The notes under the pieces are model-generated. The model was given only the letters and a program-made list of their open reading frames with translations. It had not been told where the DNA came from and searched no databases. Positions 1 to 6,946 of a stretch of DNA of 24,909 nt are shown here, one piece after another; within the stretch, counting starts at the first letter, position 1; each line of letters begins with the position of its first letter. The stretch is from SZUA-287 sp036397975 (lineage in GTDB: Bacteria > Bacteroidota > Ignavibacteria > UBA10030 > UBA6906): contig DASWHW010000207.1 in NCBI GenBank assembly GCA_036397975.1, positions 1 to 24,909 on the forward strand, in the 5' to 3' direction. Position numbers and translations under genes: made by a program.

Positions 1-303
1 CTAGGAAACGCGGACCGCCCGGGACATATCCCCGGGGCCTCCAATATCCCGTACAGTGACATGGTTGACGACTCATTGATGTTCAAACCGATTGAGACGT
101 TGCGCGAAATGTTTTTGCAGAATGGAGTAGGGTCAGGTGAGACGGCGGTTTCGTACTGCCACATCGGTCAGCAGGCAAGCTTAGTGTACTTCGTCGCGCG
201 GTTGCTTGGATATGATGCAAGAATGTATGACGGCTCAGCGCAGGAATGGAGTCGGAATCCCGAATTGCCGCTCGTCGTCGAAAAACAAGCGGCAAGGCAG
301 TGA
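1..303 (+). CDS. Rhodanese-type sulfurtransferase, C-terminal part (5' truncated by window edge)
   Basis: The frame is open from base 1 and ends at TGA 301-303, so the gene begins before the window. The visible 100 residues form the C-terminal half of a rhodanese domain. They include the RPGHIPGASNIPY stretch that precedes the active-site half, and the active-site loop YCHIGQQAS, whose Cys would carry the persulfide. The downstream GYDARMYDGSAQEW segment is typical of the SseA/thiosulfate sulfurtransferase family. Such enzymes move sulfane sulfur from thiosulfate or 3-mercaptopyruvate to a thiophilic acceptor; the substrate cannot be told here. The internal ATG at 61 is not the start, because it would cut the conserved domain. 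It is the only + strand gene in the left 4.3 kb, and its neighbours are convergent. Confidence 0.85.
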   Translation, partial: LGNADRPGHIPGASNIPYSDMVDDSLMFKPIETLREMFLQNGVGSGETAVSYCHIGQQASLVYFVARLLGYDARMYDGSAQEWSRNPELPLVVEKQAARQ

Positions 304-342
304 GTACTTTATCGTAACAGAACCTTCTGGGCGAAATAGTAC
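304..342 (+). terminator. Hairpin directly after the rhodanese stop, possible terminator
   Basis: Arms 304-314 and 332-342 pair over 11 positions with two mismatches. Nested inside is a perfect CAGAA-cc-TTCTG stem (318-329). The structure begins one base after the stop codon. There is no clean T-run behind it (only a scattered T-rich stretch, 345-359), so terminator function is uncertain. Confidence 0.35.
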
Positions 343-450
343 AATGTCTTGCCTTTTCTGATGAGGTCGAATTGAGTAAAGACAAAGAGTTAGGCGGGAA
401 AAAGTGACCACTGGATACCAGGTGCCCGGCCTTAACCAGCAGTTCCAAGC

Positions 451-477
451 AAAAACAACGCCCGGTTTCGCCGGACG
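451..477 (-). terminator. Rho-independent terminator of the lipoprotein peptidase gene and its upstream genes
   Basis: Read on the minus strand, CGTCCGG-cgaaa-CCGGGCG (477 down to 459, one mismatched pair) is followed by TTGTTTTTG. A GC-rich stem plus a T-run, 25 bases beyond the stop of the 502-1536 gene, fits an intrinsic terminator for the leftward transcript. Confidence 0.75.
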
Positions 478-501
478 TGTAAAGATCCAGATCGTGAATT
501 T

Positions 502-1536
502 CTAGTACGATAACTTCTTCTCTCCATGGTCAACAGCTTTGATGAACTTGATGACGCCATTCATATAGATTTCCTGATCGTCCCACATTGCCATGTGGCT
601 TCCATTTGGACAGAGGAGAAAACTTCCGTTCTGCACCTGGGTGGACATCCATTTCATATGATCGGGATCCATTGTGTCGTTCTTCGCTCCAATCGTTAGA
701 GTTGGAACAAAAATTTTTGGAAGATCTGCTTTGCGGTCCCACTTTTCCAGTCTTCCGGAGATACCGAATTCACTCGGCCCCTGCATCGTGACATACACTT
801 CTGCATTCAATTTGCTGAACGTTCGGTTCACAGCATCCGGCCACTCTTCCAGACGGAGGATATGTACTGCGTAATAATTCGGAAGCAACAATTCCATATA
901 CCGTGGATTCTCGAAATCCCCTTTGGCCTCGAGAGTTCTCACCTCGGAAAGAACCTTTGGATCCATCTGCTTCGCCAGTACGTCCTCGGCGTACCGGGCA
1001 TAATCTGGACTGCTCGACATCATATTGGATATGATCAACCCCTTGAGATTGTCTTGATACTTCAGCGCATACTCCATTGCCAGAATTCCACCCCAGCTAT
1101 GACCGAGGAGATAGAAATTATCCTTCGTCAGTCCGAGTGCTTTGCGCACCTGTTCAACCTCTTCCACAAATCTTTCTGTCGTCCACAGATCGAGATCTTT
1201 TGGTTGATCTGAATTTCCCGAACCCAACTGGTCATATTCAATAAACTCGATGCTCTCCTCCGGGAAAAAACTTTCAACGCATTCGAAGTACTCATGCGTC
1301 GCTCCCGGACCGCCGTGGAGGAGCAATATCTTGATGCGCGGATTGTTCCCGAATCGCTTTGTCCATACTTTGAAATCCCCTTTGGGCGTTGAAATGGGAA
1401 CCACCTCTACCCCTCCTGTCTTGATCCCCTTCTTCTCACTGTGAAAATAGGTGGATCGTTGATCATCCTGTTTTTGCGTGCAGGAAGAAATGAGCATGAG
1501 AAAAGGTATGACGAGAGCTGGAAGTAGAACTTTCAT
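502..1536 (-). CDS. Proline iminopeptidase-like alpha/beta hydrolase, lipoprotein
   Basis: This 344-residue protein has a lipoprotein signal peptide: a hydrophobic segment ends in ISSC, with Cys19 as the likely lipidated residue. An alpha/beta-hydrolase domain follows. The oxyanion-hole motif HGGPG is at residues 74-78, the nucleophile elbow GHSWGG at 145-150 (Ser147), the acid in GAKND near Asp287, and the base His314 in GSHMAMWD. HGGPG together with GHSWGG is the signature of the proline iminopeptidase (S33) family, which removes N-terminal proline from peptides. Related hydrolases cleave other amides, so the substrate is inferred. Lipidation places it in the envelope, unlike cytoplasmic Pip. 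AAGGAGG lies five bases before the ATG. It is the last gene of a leftward run and is followed by a terminator. Confidence 0.85.
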   Translation of the reverse strand: MKVLLPALVIPFLMLISSCTQKQDDQRSTYFHSEKKGIKTGGVEVVPISTPKGDFKVWTKRFGNNPRIKILLLHGGPGATHEYFECVESFFPEESIEFIEYDQLGSGNSDQPKDLDLWTTERFVEEVEQVRKALGLTKDNFYLLGHSWGGILAMEYALKYQDNLKGLIISNMMSSSPDYARYAEDVLAKQMDPKVLSEVRTLEAKGDFENPRYMELLLPNYYAVHILRLEEWPDAVNRTFSKLNAEVYVTMQGPSEFGISGRLEKWDRKADLPKIFVPTLTIGAKNDTMDPDHMKWMSTQVQNGSFLLCPNGSHMAMWDDQEIYMNGVIKFIKAVDHGEKKLSY

Positions 1537-1617
1537 GAAAGCCTCCTTAAGGAAAGTTGTCTAAAGATAGGCGAGCGAAATTCAAAAGACAAGAGAAAAG
1601 AAATCGGCGGGAGAAAC

Positions 1618-2064
1618 CTACTTGGCCGCGGCCCGAATAAGATTGCCAATGCCAGTAATATTCTTGAGTAAGTCTTCGGAGAAATGATGGCGTGCCTGCA
1701 GATATGCCGGATCGTTGTAGCAGAGCCACACGTTCCCCTCCGAATCTTTCCAGGCAAGTGCTTTGAGCGGAAGGTCGATCGAGATGGTGGGGGCGGAGAG
1801 CATCAAGGGTGTTCCGGCTTTGGGGTTGCCAAAGATCAAAAGCTGCGCGGAGTGCATTTCCAATCCTGCTTCCCTCGCATCCTTGGCAAAATCGATCCGC
1901 GTGAAAACTCTCAAACCTCTTGCTCTTACCAAAGAATCTAGACGGTCGATTGTTCTTTCCACTGAATAGCTACTTGCAACCGAGACGAGACCTTCGACCT
2001 GTGCAAAGGAGGACTGCCACAATACTACAAAGAACGGAAGGACAAATACTCGAGAGTATCCCAT
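1618..2064 (-). CDS. Exported DUF302 domain protein
   Basis: A signal peptide (hydrophobic residues 5-16, likely cleavage after SSFA) precedes a DUF302 domain of about 125 residues. The domain keeps the family pattern: SVERTIDRL near the start, then AREAGLE, then LLIFGNPKAGTPLM, then a DLPLKALAW...YNDPAYL segment. The molecular function of DUF302 proteins is unknown; many are small exported proteins. A TTG at 2091 would extend the frame, but ATG 2064 is preferred. It has GGTGA six bases upstream, and that GGTGA overlaps the TGA stop of the aldo/keto reductase gene. This arrangement implies translational coupling. The 81-base gap to the next gene (peptidase) holds no terminator that I can see. 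Confidence 0.8.
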   Translation of the reverse strand: MGYSRVFVLPFFVVLWQSSFAQVEGLVSVASSYSVERTIDRLDSLVRARGLRVFTRIDFAKDAREAGLEMHSAQLLIFGNPKAGTPLMLSAPTISIDLPLKALAWKDSEGNVWLCYNDPAYLQARHHFSEDLLKNITGIGNLIRAAAK

Positions 2065-2069
2065 AATGT

Positions 2070-3038
2070 TCACCAGGAATCCTTGAACCAACTTGCATCA
2101 GAATAGTAGGGCTTCGTCAATTCCTCTGTGTGCGTCATTTCTTCGGGGGTCATTGGAACAAATGATTCTGCGATCCGAATGTTCTCTTCAAGCTCACTAA
2201 TGTTCGAAATACCAACAATGATAGTGCTGACAGGAAGTGTCAGAACATAAAGCATTGCCGTCTTCATCGTGGAGATGCCTTTCTCCCTGAAGATTCGTCC
2301 CCGGGCGGGAACTTTCATCCCAATGATACCCATCTGCTTTTTCACTGCTGTCGGCAGAAGGTGATCGATAAACGACTTGTTGTGCTTGTCAGCAGCGTTC
2401 AGTGCCATCAAGATCGTATCGAACGGGTAGTCCTGAATTGCTTTCCGGAGAACGAACGGATCGCGGTGTCCGGTAATGCCGAGGAACCGCACGATTTTTT
2501 GCTCTCGTGCCTGTTCGAGAGCTTTGATCGCTCCATCCTCGGCAAAGATTTTCTCCAGATCATTCTCTGTACGAACATTGTGGAGTTGCCAGAGGTCGAG
2601 GTGGTCGGTCTGGAGGTTCTTCAAGGATTGCTCCAGCAATCGCATCGATCCGTCATAGGATCGGCTGTGGGTTTTCGAGGCAAGAAAAACCTCACGCCGT
2701 CGAGACTTCATGACGGATCCGATGTATTTCTCGCTCTGACCTCCGCCATACGCAGCAGCCGTATCGATGTAATTCACCCCATGATCGATCGCGCGATGGA
2801 TGATCGCTGCTGATTCATCTTCTGTTCCGGATTCCTCAAGCGTGGCCTGACCCCCGATACTGAAAATGCGAACATCGTGGCCGGTCTTCCCAAGAGGACG
2901 TGTCGGCATCGAATCGGGAATGGGCGATCCCAAGGCCAGTGCCGACATTGGTTTCAGAGGTGAACCGATTCCTGCAACCGCAGCAGCACCAAGAACGGTT
3001 CCGACAAATTTTCTTCTGGACAGTTTTTCGTTCTCCAT
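2070..3038 (-). CDS. Tat-exported aldo/keto reductase
   Basis: This is an NAD(P)H-dependent aldo/keto reductase of about 322 residues. The N-terminus SRRKFVG followed by a hydrophobic stretch is a twin-arginine signal, so the enzyme is probably exported folded with its cofactor. The catalytic tetrad is present: Asp in NYIDTAAAYG (about residue 92), Tyr of the same motif, Lys in LASKTH (about 122) and His in LWQLHNV (about 153). The C-terminal IIVGISN segment fits the cofactor-binding strand. The frame can be opened at a GTG (3044), but ATG 3038 sits five bases behind GAGG and is the better start. The stop codon lies within the ribosome-binding site of the DUF302 gene. The carbonyl substrate cannot be predicted. 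Confidence 0.87.
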   Translation of the reverse strand: MENEKLSRRKFVGTVLGAAAVAGIGSPLKPMSALALGSPIPDSMPTRPLGKTGHDVRIFSIGGQATLEESGTEDESAAIIHRAIDHGVNYIDTAAAYGGGQSEKYIGSVMKSRRREVFLASKTHSRSYDGSMRLLEQSLKNLQTDHLDLWQLHNVRTENDLEKIFAEDGAIKALEQAREQKIVRFLGITGHRDPFVLRKAIQDYPFDTILMALNAADKHNKSFIDHLLPTAVKKQMGIIGMKVPARGRIFREKGISTMKTAMLYVLTLPVSTIIVGISNISELEENIRIAESFVPMTPEEMTHTEELTKPYYSDASWFKDSW

Positions 3039-3082
3039 ACTCACCTCAACAAAGCCGTGTCACAAGAATCCTAAAAAACAAC

Positions 3083-3595
3083 TCAGCTTTCTCGAACCAC
3101 CTTGATCCTATCCACAACTTCTTCGAACCCGTAGTATGCGTCCGCTTTTTTCTCGTCGTCCCATACCTTCCTTACCTTCTCATTCCCAAAAAACGCCGTC
3201 ATACCATTGCGCCACGTCTTCCATACCTGCGGCGGAATATACCCCTCTGTATAGTAGAAGTATTCTTCGCTGCACAAATTGAAGTAGTCATCAAGGATGT
3301 TCCTATCGGATTTTACGATGGATTTGCTTCCCCCTGTGGAGAGAATCCGATTCAAATCGCCATTCAACATTTCAAAACGATCATTGAATTCTTTGAACAA
3401 GTTCTTGAAGATCTTCAGCTCTTCGAGCTTTTGTTTTTGCACGAAGTAAACGAACAGAGCGATACCAATGGAGCCAGTCACGAGATACTCCCCACGGAAT
3501 CCCTGCATAGCTGAGACCATTAACGCAAGGATTGCAAAAACAAACAAGGCAAAGAGCAGGTGGTACCGCAAAAGGAACGTTTTAAGTGTAAGCAT
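3083..3595 (-). CDS. Two-TM membrane protein of unknown function
   Basis: I do not recognise a named family. The 170-residue protein has two hydrophobic segments (about 11-30 and 37-52). A charged, probably coiled-coil stretch follows (about 53-85), then a soluble C-terminal half rich in aromatic residues (motif DDYFNLCSEEYFYYTEGYIP). Similar aromatic 'NLCSEEY' domains occur in many bacterial hypothetical proteins; no activity is known to me. ATG 3595 has AAGGT eight bases upstream. The gene lies 44 bases upstream of the Tat-exported reductase and 75 bases downstream of msrB, all on the same strand, so it may belong to the same transcript. A hairpin between msrB and this gene makes an independent start possible. 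Confidence 0.7.
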   Translation of the reverse strand: MLTLKTFLLRYHLLFALFVFAILALMVSAMQGFRGEYLVTGSIGIALFVYFVQKQKLEELKIFKNLFKEFNDRFEMLNGDLNRILSTGGSKSIVKSDRNILDDYFNLCSEEYFYYTEGYIPPQVWKTWRNGMTAFFGNEKVRKVWDDEKKADAYYGFEEVVDRIKVVRES

Positions 3596-3653
3596 GGTGT
3601 TTACCTTACGTTGTGGATGGGACGGAATGAAATGGGATCATATCACTAATATC

Positions 3654-3679
3654 TAAAAGTGAACCGTTTGTTATTCACT
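3654..3679 (-). terminator. Weak hairpin with T-run at the msrB 3' end
   Basis: On the minus strand AGTGAA-(10 nt)-TTCACT is followed by TTTT. The msrB stop codon lies in the loop. The stem has only six pairs and is AT-rich, so partial termination at best. Confidence 0.35.
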
Positions 3680-4234
3680 GGATTTCTCGGATTCACCATC
3701 CGGTTCAAAATCCAGCACAATGGAGTTCATGCAGAATCGCTTTCCGGTTGGCGGGGGGCCATCATCAAACAGATGTCCAAGGTGAGCATCACATCGGCCA
3801 CACAACACCTCCGTCCGATTCATTCCGTATGATGTATCGGGACGGTACAGGACGCCATCCTTTCGGAGCGGCTGGAAGAAGCTGGGCCAGCCGCAGCTGC
3901 TTGCAAACTTCGCATCAGAACGAAACAGCGCGTTCCCGCATGCCGCACAGCAGTATGAACCGACTCCATCAAAATCGTTATACTTGCCGGTAAAGGCCTG
4001 TTCGGTTCCCTTCCCGCGCGCGATCGCATAAACATCCGGCGATAGGACTTTCTTCCAATCTGCATCGGAGAGGTTCAGTTTTGTTGCGTCGGTGCGCGAG
4101 TAGTAAGGGTTGTCAGGACGAGGGGATGCCACCGTGCTTGACTCCATTGTGACAATGAGGAAAAAAAGTCCAACGTTGGACGCAATACCAAAATTTGTCA
4201 GACACCGTTCGATCATCTTTAAGAAAGTTTTCAC
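3671..4234 (-). CDS. msrB: Peptide-methionine (R)-S-oxide reductase MsrB, exported
   Basis: This enzyme reduces methionine-R-sulfoxide in proteins. The MsrB domain spans about residues 50-178 of 187. It has the zinc-binding pairs CxxC at 96/99 and 145/148, the HLGHLFDDGPPPTGKRFCMNS block, and the catalytic Cys168. GWPSFF (115-120) and the domain length are canonical. A hydrophobic N-terminal segment (about 19-30) followed by small residues suggests an export signal, so this is probably a periplasmic repair enzyme. The start is uncertain. GTG 4234 has GGTGA touching it, and ATG 4216 has no clear ribosome-binding site but would still leave the hydrophobic segment. The gene is divergent from the exported DUF1059 gene and shares a 150-base intergenic region with it. 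Confidence 0.93.
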   Translation of the reverse strand: MKTFLKMIERCLTNFGIASNVGLFFLIVTMESSTVASPRPDNPYYSRTDATKLNLSDADWKKVLSPDVYAIARGKGTEQAFTGKYNDFDGVGSYCCAACGNALFRSDAKFASSCGWPSFFQPLRKDGVLYRPDTSYGMNRTEVLCGRCDAHLGHLFDDGPPPTGKRFCMNSIVLDFEPDGESEKSSE

Positions 4235-4305
4235 TCACCCAAACTTGCTCCAATCTATAAAGAAACCTAACAATAGCAAGGGTTTAGAGGTGAATGAGAA
4301 TTAAC

Positions 4306-4336
4306 TTGACCTCACGGTTCATTTTCTGTAGGTTTG
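4306..4336 (+). promoter_or_regulatory. Bacteroidetes-type promoter for the DUF1059 gene
   Basis: TTGACC (4306-4311) is followed, 20 bases after the TTG, by TAGGTTTG (4329-4336). The latter matches TAnnTTTG, the -7 element of the primary sigma factor of Bacteroidota, with an appropriate -33 TTG. Transcription should begin near 4343, some 40 bases before the ATG. Confidence 0.65.
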
Positions 4337-4384
4337 TCCACCCACCACCCCAATTTTCAACATACACATTTCAAGGAGGTCGCC

Positions 4385-4720
4385 ATGTTCAAACGCGCGT
4401 TGGCAGTATTTCTGCCGTTAGTCCTTGCCCTTTTCATCACCAGCATAGCATCGTCACAGGATGCAAAGAAAGAGCCGGCAAAAGAGACCCTGAAGAAGGA
4501 AGCCAAGGCTGAGATGAAAACAAACCTGTACTCGGTGGAGTGCTCCCCGGATTGCGGTTTTATGGCACGCAGTGAGAACAAGAATGAGCTCACCGGCATC
4601 GTGATCAAACACGCCCATGATATCCATGGCAAAGACATCACGGAAGCGGATGTCGACAAAATGATGAAGACAAAAACCCGCGCCGAAGGCGTGAAAGAAA
4701 AGAAAGGCACGAAGGAATAA
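4385..4720 (+). CDS. Small exported DUF1059 protein
   Basis: The product has 111 residues. A signal peptide (MFKRALAVF..., cleavage probably after IASS) is followed by a Lys/Glu-rich linker (27-46) and a DUF1059 domain (about 48-96). The domain has Cys53 and Cys57 (CSPDCGF) and a His cluster, His76, His78 and His81 (KHAHDIHG). That spacing could bind a metal, but DUF1059 has no established function. The C-terminus is a basic KEKKGTKE tail. An upstream ATG (4334) is rejected. ATG 4385 follows a near-ideal AAGGAGG with a five-base spacer and yields a proper signal peptide. DUF1059 proteins are often cytoplasmic stand-alone domains, so the export signal is noteworthy. The gene is convergent with the glycan cassette and divergent from msrB. 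Confidence 0.85.
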   Translation: MFKRALAVFLPLVLALFITSIASSQDAKKEPAKETLKKEAKAEMKTNLYSVECSPDCGFMARSENKNELTGIVIKHAHDIHGKDITEADVDKMMKTKTRAEGVKEKKGTKE

Positions 4721-4750
4721 GGGCTCCTTCCGACACAACTTTATGATTTT

Positions 4751-4838
4751 GCTTCGTCATCCCACCTCCGCCGGTCATCATTCGCCATGACACACTTCCC
4801 CCTGTCATTGTGAGTGACCCCGGCGGAAAGGCGAAGCA
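4751..4838. repeat. Long imperfect palindrome between convergent genes, REP-like element candidate
   Basis: The outer arms TGCTTCG (4750-4756) and CGAAGCA (4832-4838) enclose perfect 8-base arms TCCGCCGG (4767-4774) and CCGGCGGA (4820-4827). Further in, the ATGACA and TGTCAT stretches continue the symmetry. The GTCATTGTGAGTGACCC...GGCGAAGCA wording resembles the dispersed 'GTCATTGCGAG...CGAAGCAATC' intergenic repeats of many bacteria. It lies between the 3' ends of the DUF1059 gene and the TPR membrane protein gene. Only one copy is in the window, so dispersal is not shown. Confidence 0.5.
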
Positions 4839-4876
4839 CCCCGATACCGCATCGCCAGCTTTGTAGATTCTCAACA

Positions 4877-6919
4877 CTATTTTTTTCCCGCAAGAATGTT
4901 ACGCACCTTTGCCGCCTCAGGATGATTAGGCGCAACCTGCAAAAACTTTTCCCAGTTGGTTTTCATTTTCTCCTTTGCACCGAGCGCCTGATAACATGAA
5001 CCAAGTGCGTAGAGCATCTCCGGCGCGTTGGGAAATGCGCTTTTTGACTGGAGCAAATAAGCGAGCGCTTCTTGGGGTTTGCCCAAATGCTCGCTCAGCG
5101 TCGCACCGATGTAATAGGAAAACGCTGCCTGCCCGGGGTCCTGTTCGAGGGCTTTTCTCCACACTGCTACCGCTTTATCAAATTGCCGCCGCTGCACATA
5201 CATTTCTCCCAGTTGGGCATGTGTTTGAAGTGAGCGGGTCCCAAGCTGGACCGCCTTATCAAGAGCATAGATCGCACGATCGTTCTCTCCGTTCATCTGA
5301 TATGAATTGGCAATCACCAGCCACCGCCTGCTATTGGTAGAGTCGATTGCAAGACCTTCACGGTAGTACTCGATAGCCTTTGAGTACTCTTTCCGGTCGC
5401 GGTGGTAACCGCCCAGGTCTTCGTCGGCATAAATAAGGGCGGCAGCACCCCAGAGTCGCTCGTCGCGCAGGGTATTAAAGCGCTCAAGCGACGGCCCGAC
5501 CTGCGCGTTGACAAGAATCCATGGCAGTGTGCTGAACAGGGTCACCCAGCCGGCAATCAGAAGAATTTTTCGACGCAACACCTCCTGCTCGACACAATGA
5601 AGGATCGCATATGTCCCAGCAATTATCAATCCGAGGTTGTAAGGAGCAAGGAGATCCCAGTCCCTACTCATGCCAATATCAAAATTGAACCCGAAGGTGA
5701 ACGCAAGACTGAAGAGCGCAGTTGCAAGGAGGAAGAGTAATGGGATATTTTTCGTGTTGAGTGAAGCCCGATACCGAGGAATCAACAGGAAGACGAATAC
5801 CACCGGAAAGGGTGAAAGAAGTATGTAGAGATTTTTGATGTCGACAAAATGCCAGGGAGAGAACATTGTATATGCATGCCAGCCGGTGGATTTTTCGAAG
5901 AGTGGAACACGGTGCCCTCCCCCTTCCTTCATAAAAATCGCCTCCACTGTTTGCGGAGAATAGCCGCACCACATAAGGACGGCGTAGGTCGCAACCAGCA
6001 TCACACCCACGGCAATCAAAACATCATTCACCTTCTTTTTCTTCCACGCATGGAAGTACAAGAGGAGCAGTGCCGGCATCAAGTAGACCATTCCGAAGTG
6101 CGAGGCGAACATGAACCCAAAAAATATTGAGGGCAACCATAATGGAACCCTTCCTGAAATGTACGCGAGGGAAAGCCAGAAGAAAAGGAGCAGCACAAGA
6201 TACGCTACCGTATAATTCTCCACATAACCAAAGAAGAGTTGAACGCTTCCCCCCACGAGCAGGAGAATGAACACCAACACCTGTTCCACCCGATCAGCCC
6301 GATCGCGCAACAGTGCACCGGACAAGAAGAAAAAGGCGCCAACACCGAGTATACCGCACACCACACTCACGACTTGAAAGGCAGCCTGTGCTGCATTTTC
6401 CGTACTCTTTGTTAACAAATACCCATAAACCTTCCACGTAATGAAGCCCGGCAAGGGAGCGTTTTGAAGAGCAACAGGAATATTTTCTGCCGTTTGAATA
6501 TTCGTCAGGCTGCGCTGGGCAAAAATCCCGTCCCCGAGGAAAGACGTGGCTTCCCTCCCCATCCAGAAAATAGCTCCCGCCGCGGAAAGACCAACGATCC
6601 CTGCAACGATTTTCGAGGTCGTTGAAAGCTTCGCTGTCACGCCTGCGATCGTGGTAATGAATTTCATGACCATTGTCTGAACTCGTGGGTGCAGGATGCT
6701 CAACATCAAAAGAGGAATGACTATCTTCCACGGAAGGGAAAGAAACCCGAGGTGATGAAACCCCCACGTAATCCCCGAAGGAAAGAAGGCTGCATACGCA
6801 TGGAGTAATGCGATGACAACAACAAGCGCCAAGAGCACAAGATGCAGCCACCGATTCGATTGCTTTTCCGAACCGGTTGCTGTGGATTCAATTACGATCT
6901 TTTTCTTGCGCGCCATCAT
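4877..6919 (-). CDS. Polytopic membrane protein with C-terminal TPR domain, possible GT-C glycosyltransferase or polymerase
   Basis: This 680-residue protein has roughly 11-13 hydrophobic helices through about residue 470. A C-terminal domain of about five tetratricopeptide repeats follows (about 505-670, e.g. YSKAIEYYREGLAIDSTN and FDKAVAVWRKALEQDPG). The first large loop has an acidic LGDGIFAQR motif near residue 128, as expected in GT-C enzymes that use lipid-linked sugar donors. FGYVENYT and MSRDWDLLAPY are other conserved-looking loops. Polytopic proteins with TPR tails are also found among Wzy polymerases and O-antigen ligases, so the exact role is open. It ends the glycan cassette, 27 bases after the preceding glycosyltransferase gene. 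Two adjacent ATGs (6919, 6916) are possible and neither has a clear ribosome-binding site. Confidence 0.8.
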   Translation of the reverse strand: MMARKKKIVIESTATGSEKQSNRWLHLVLLALVVVIALLHAYAAFFPSGITWGFHHLGFLSLPWKIVIPLLMLSILHPRVQTMVMKFITTIAGVTAKLSTTSKIVAGIVGLSAAGAIFWMGREATSFLGDGIFAQRSLTNIQTAENIPVALQNAPLPGFITWKVYGYLLTKSTENAAQAAFQVVSVVCGILGVGAFFFLSGALLRDRADRVEQVLVFILLLVGGSVQLFFGYVENYTVAYLVLLLFFWLSLAYISGRVPLWLPSIFFGFMFASHFGMVYLMPALLLLYFHAWKKKKVNDVLIAVGVMLVATYAVLMWCGYSPQTVEAIFMKEGGGHRVPLFEKSTGWHAYTMFSPWHFVDIKNLYILLSPFPVVFVFLLIPRYRASLNTKNIPLLFLLATALFSLAFTFGFNFDIGMSRDWDLLAPYNLGLIIAGTYAILHCVEQEVLRRKILLIAGWVTLFSTLPWILVNAQVGPSLERFNTLRDERLWGAAALIYADEDLGGYHRDRKEYSKAIEYYREGLAIDSTNSRRWLVIANSYQMNGENDRAIYALDKAVQLGTRSLQTHAQLGEMYVQRRQFDKAVAVWRKALEQDPGQAAFSYYIGATLSEHLGKPQEALAYLLQSKSAFPNAPEMLYALGSCYQALGAKEKMKTNWEKFLQVAPNHPEAAKVRNILAGKK

Positions 6920-6946
6920 GAAAGAGTTCGATAATTGTGAAATGTT

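Noticed and set aside
83..448. Minus-strand open frame of 121 codons opposite the rhodanese
   Set aside because: It lies opposite the conserved rhodanese domain, has no recognisable domain and no ribosome-binding site.
2361..2813. Plus-strand open frame of 150 codons inside the aldo/keto reductase
   Set aside because: It is antisense to the catalytic core of a well-conserved enzyme and its translation resembles nothing known.
2900..3514. Plus-strand open frame of 204 codons across the reductase/hypothetical boundary
   Set aside because: It covers two minus-strand genes with clear starts and stops; the composition is low-complexity in translation and no promoter is visible.
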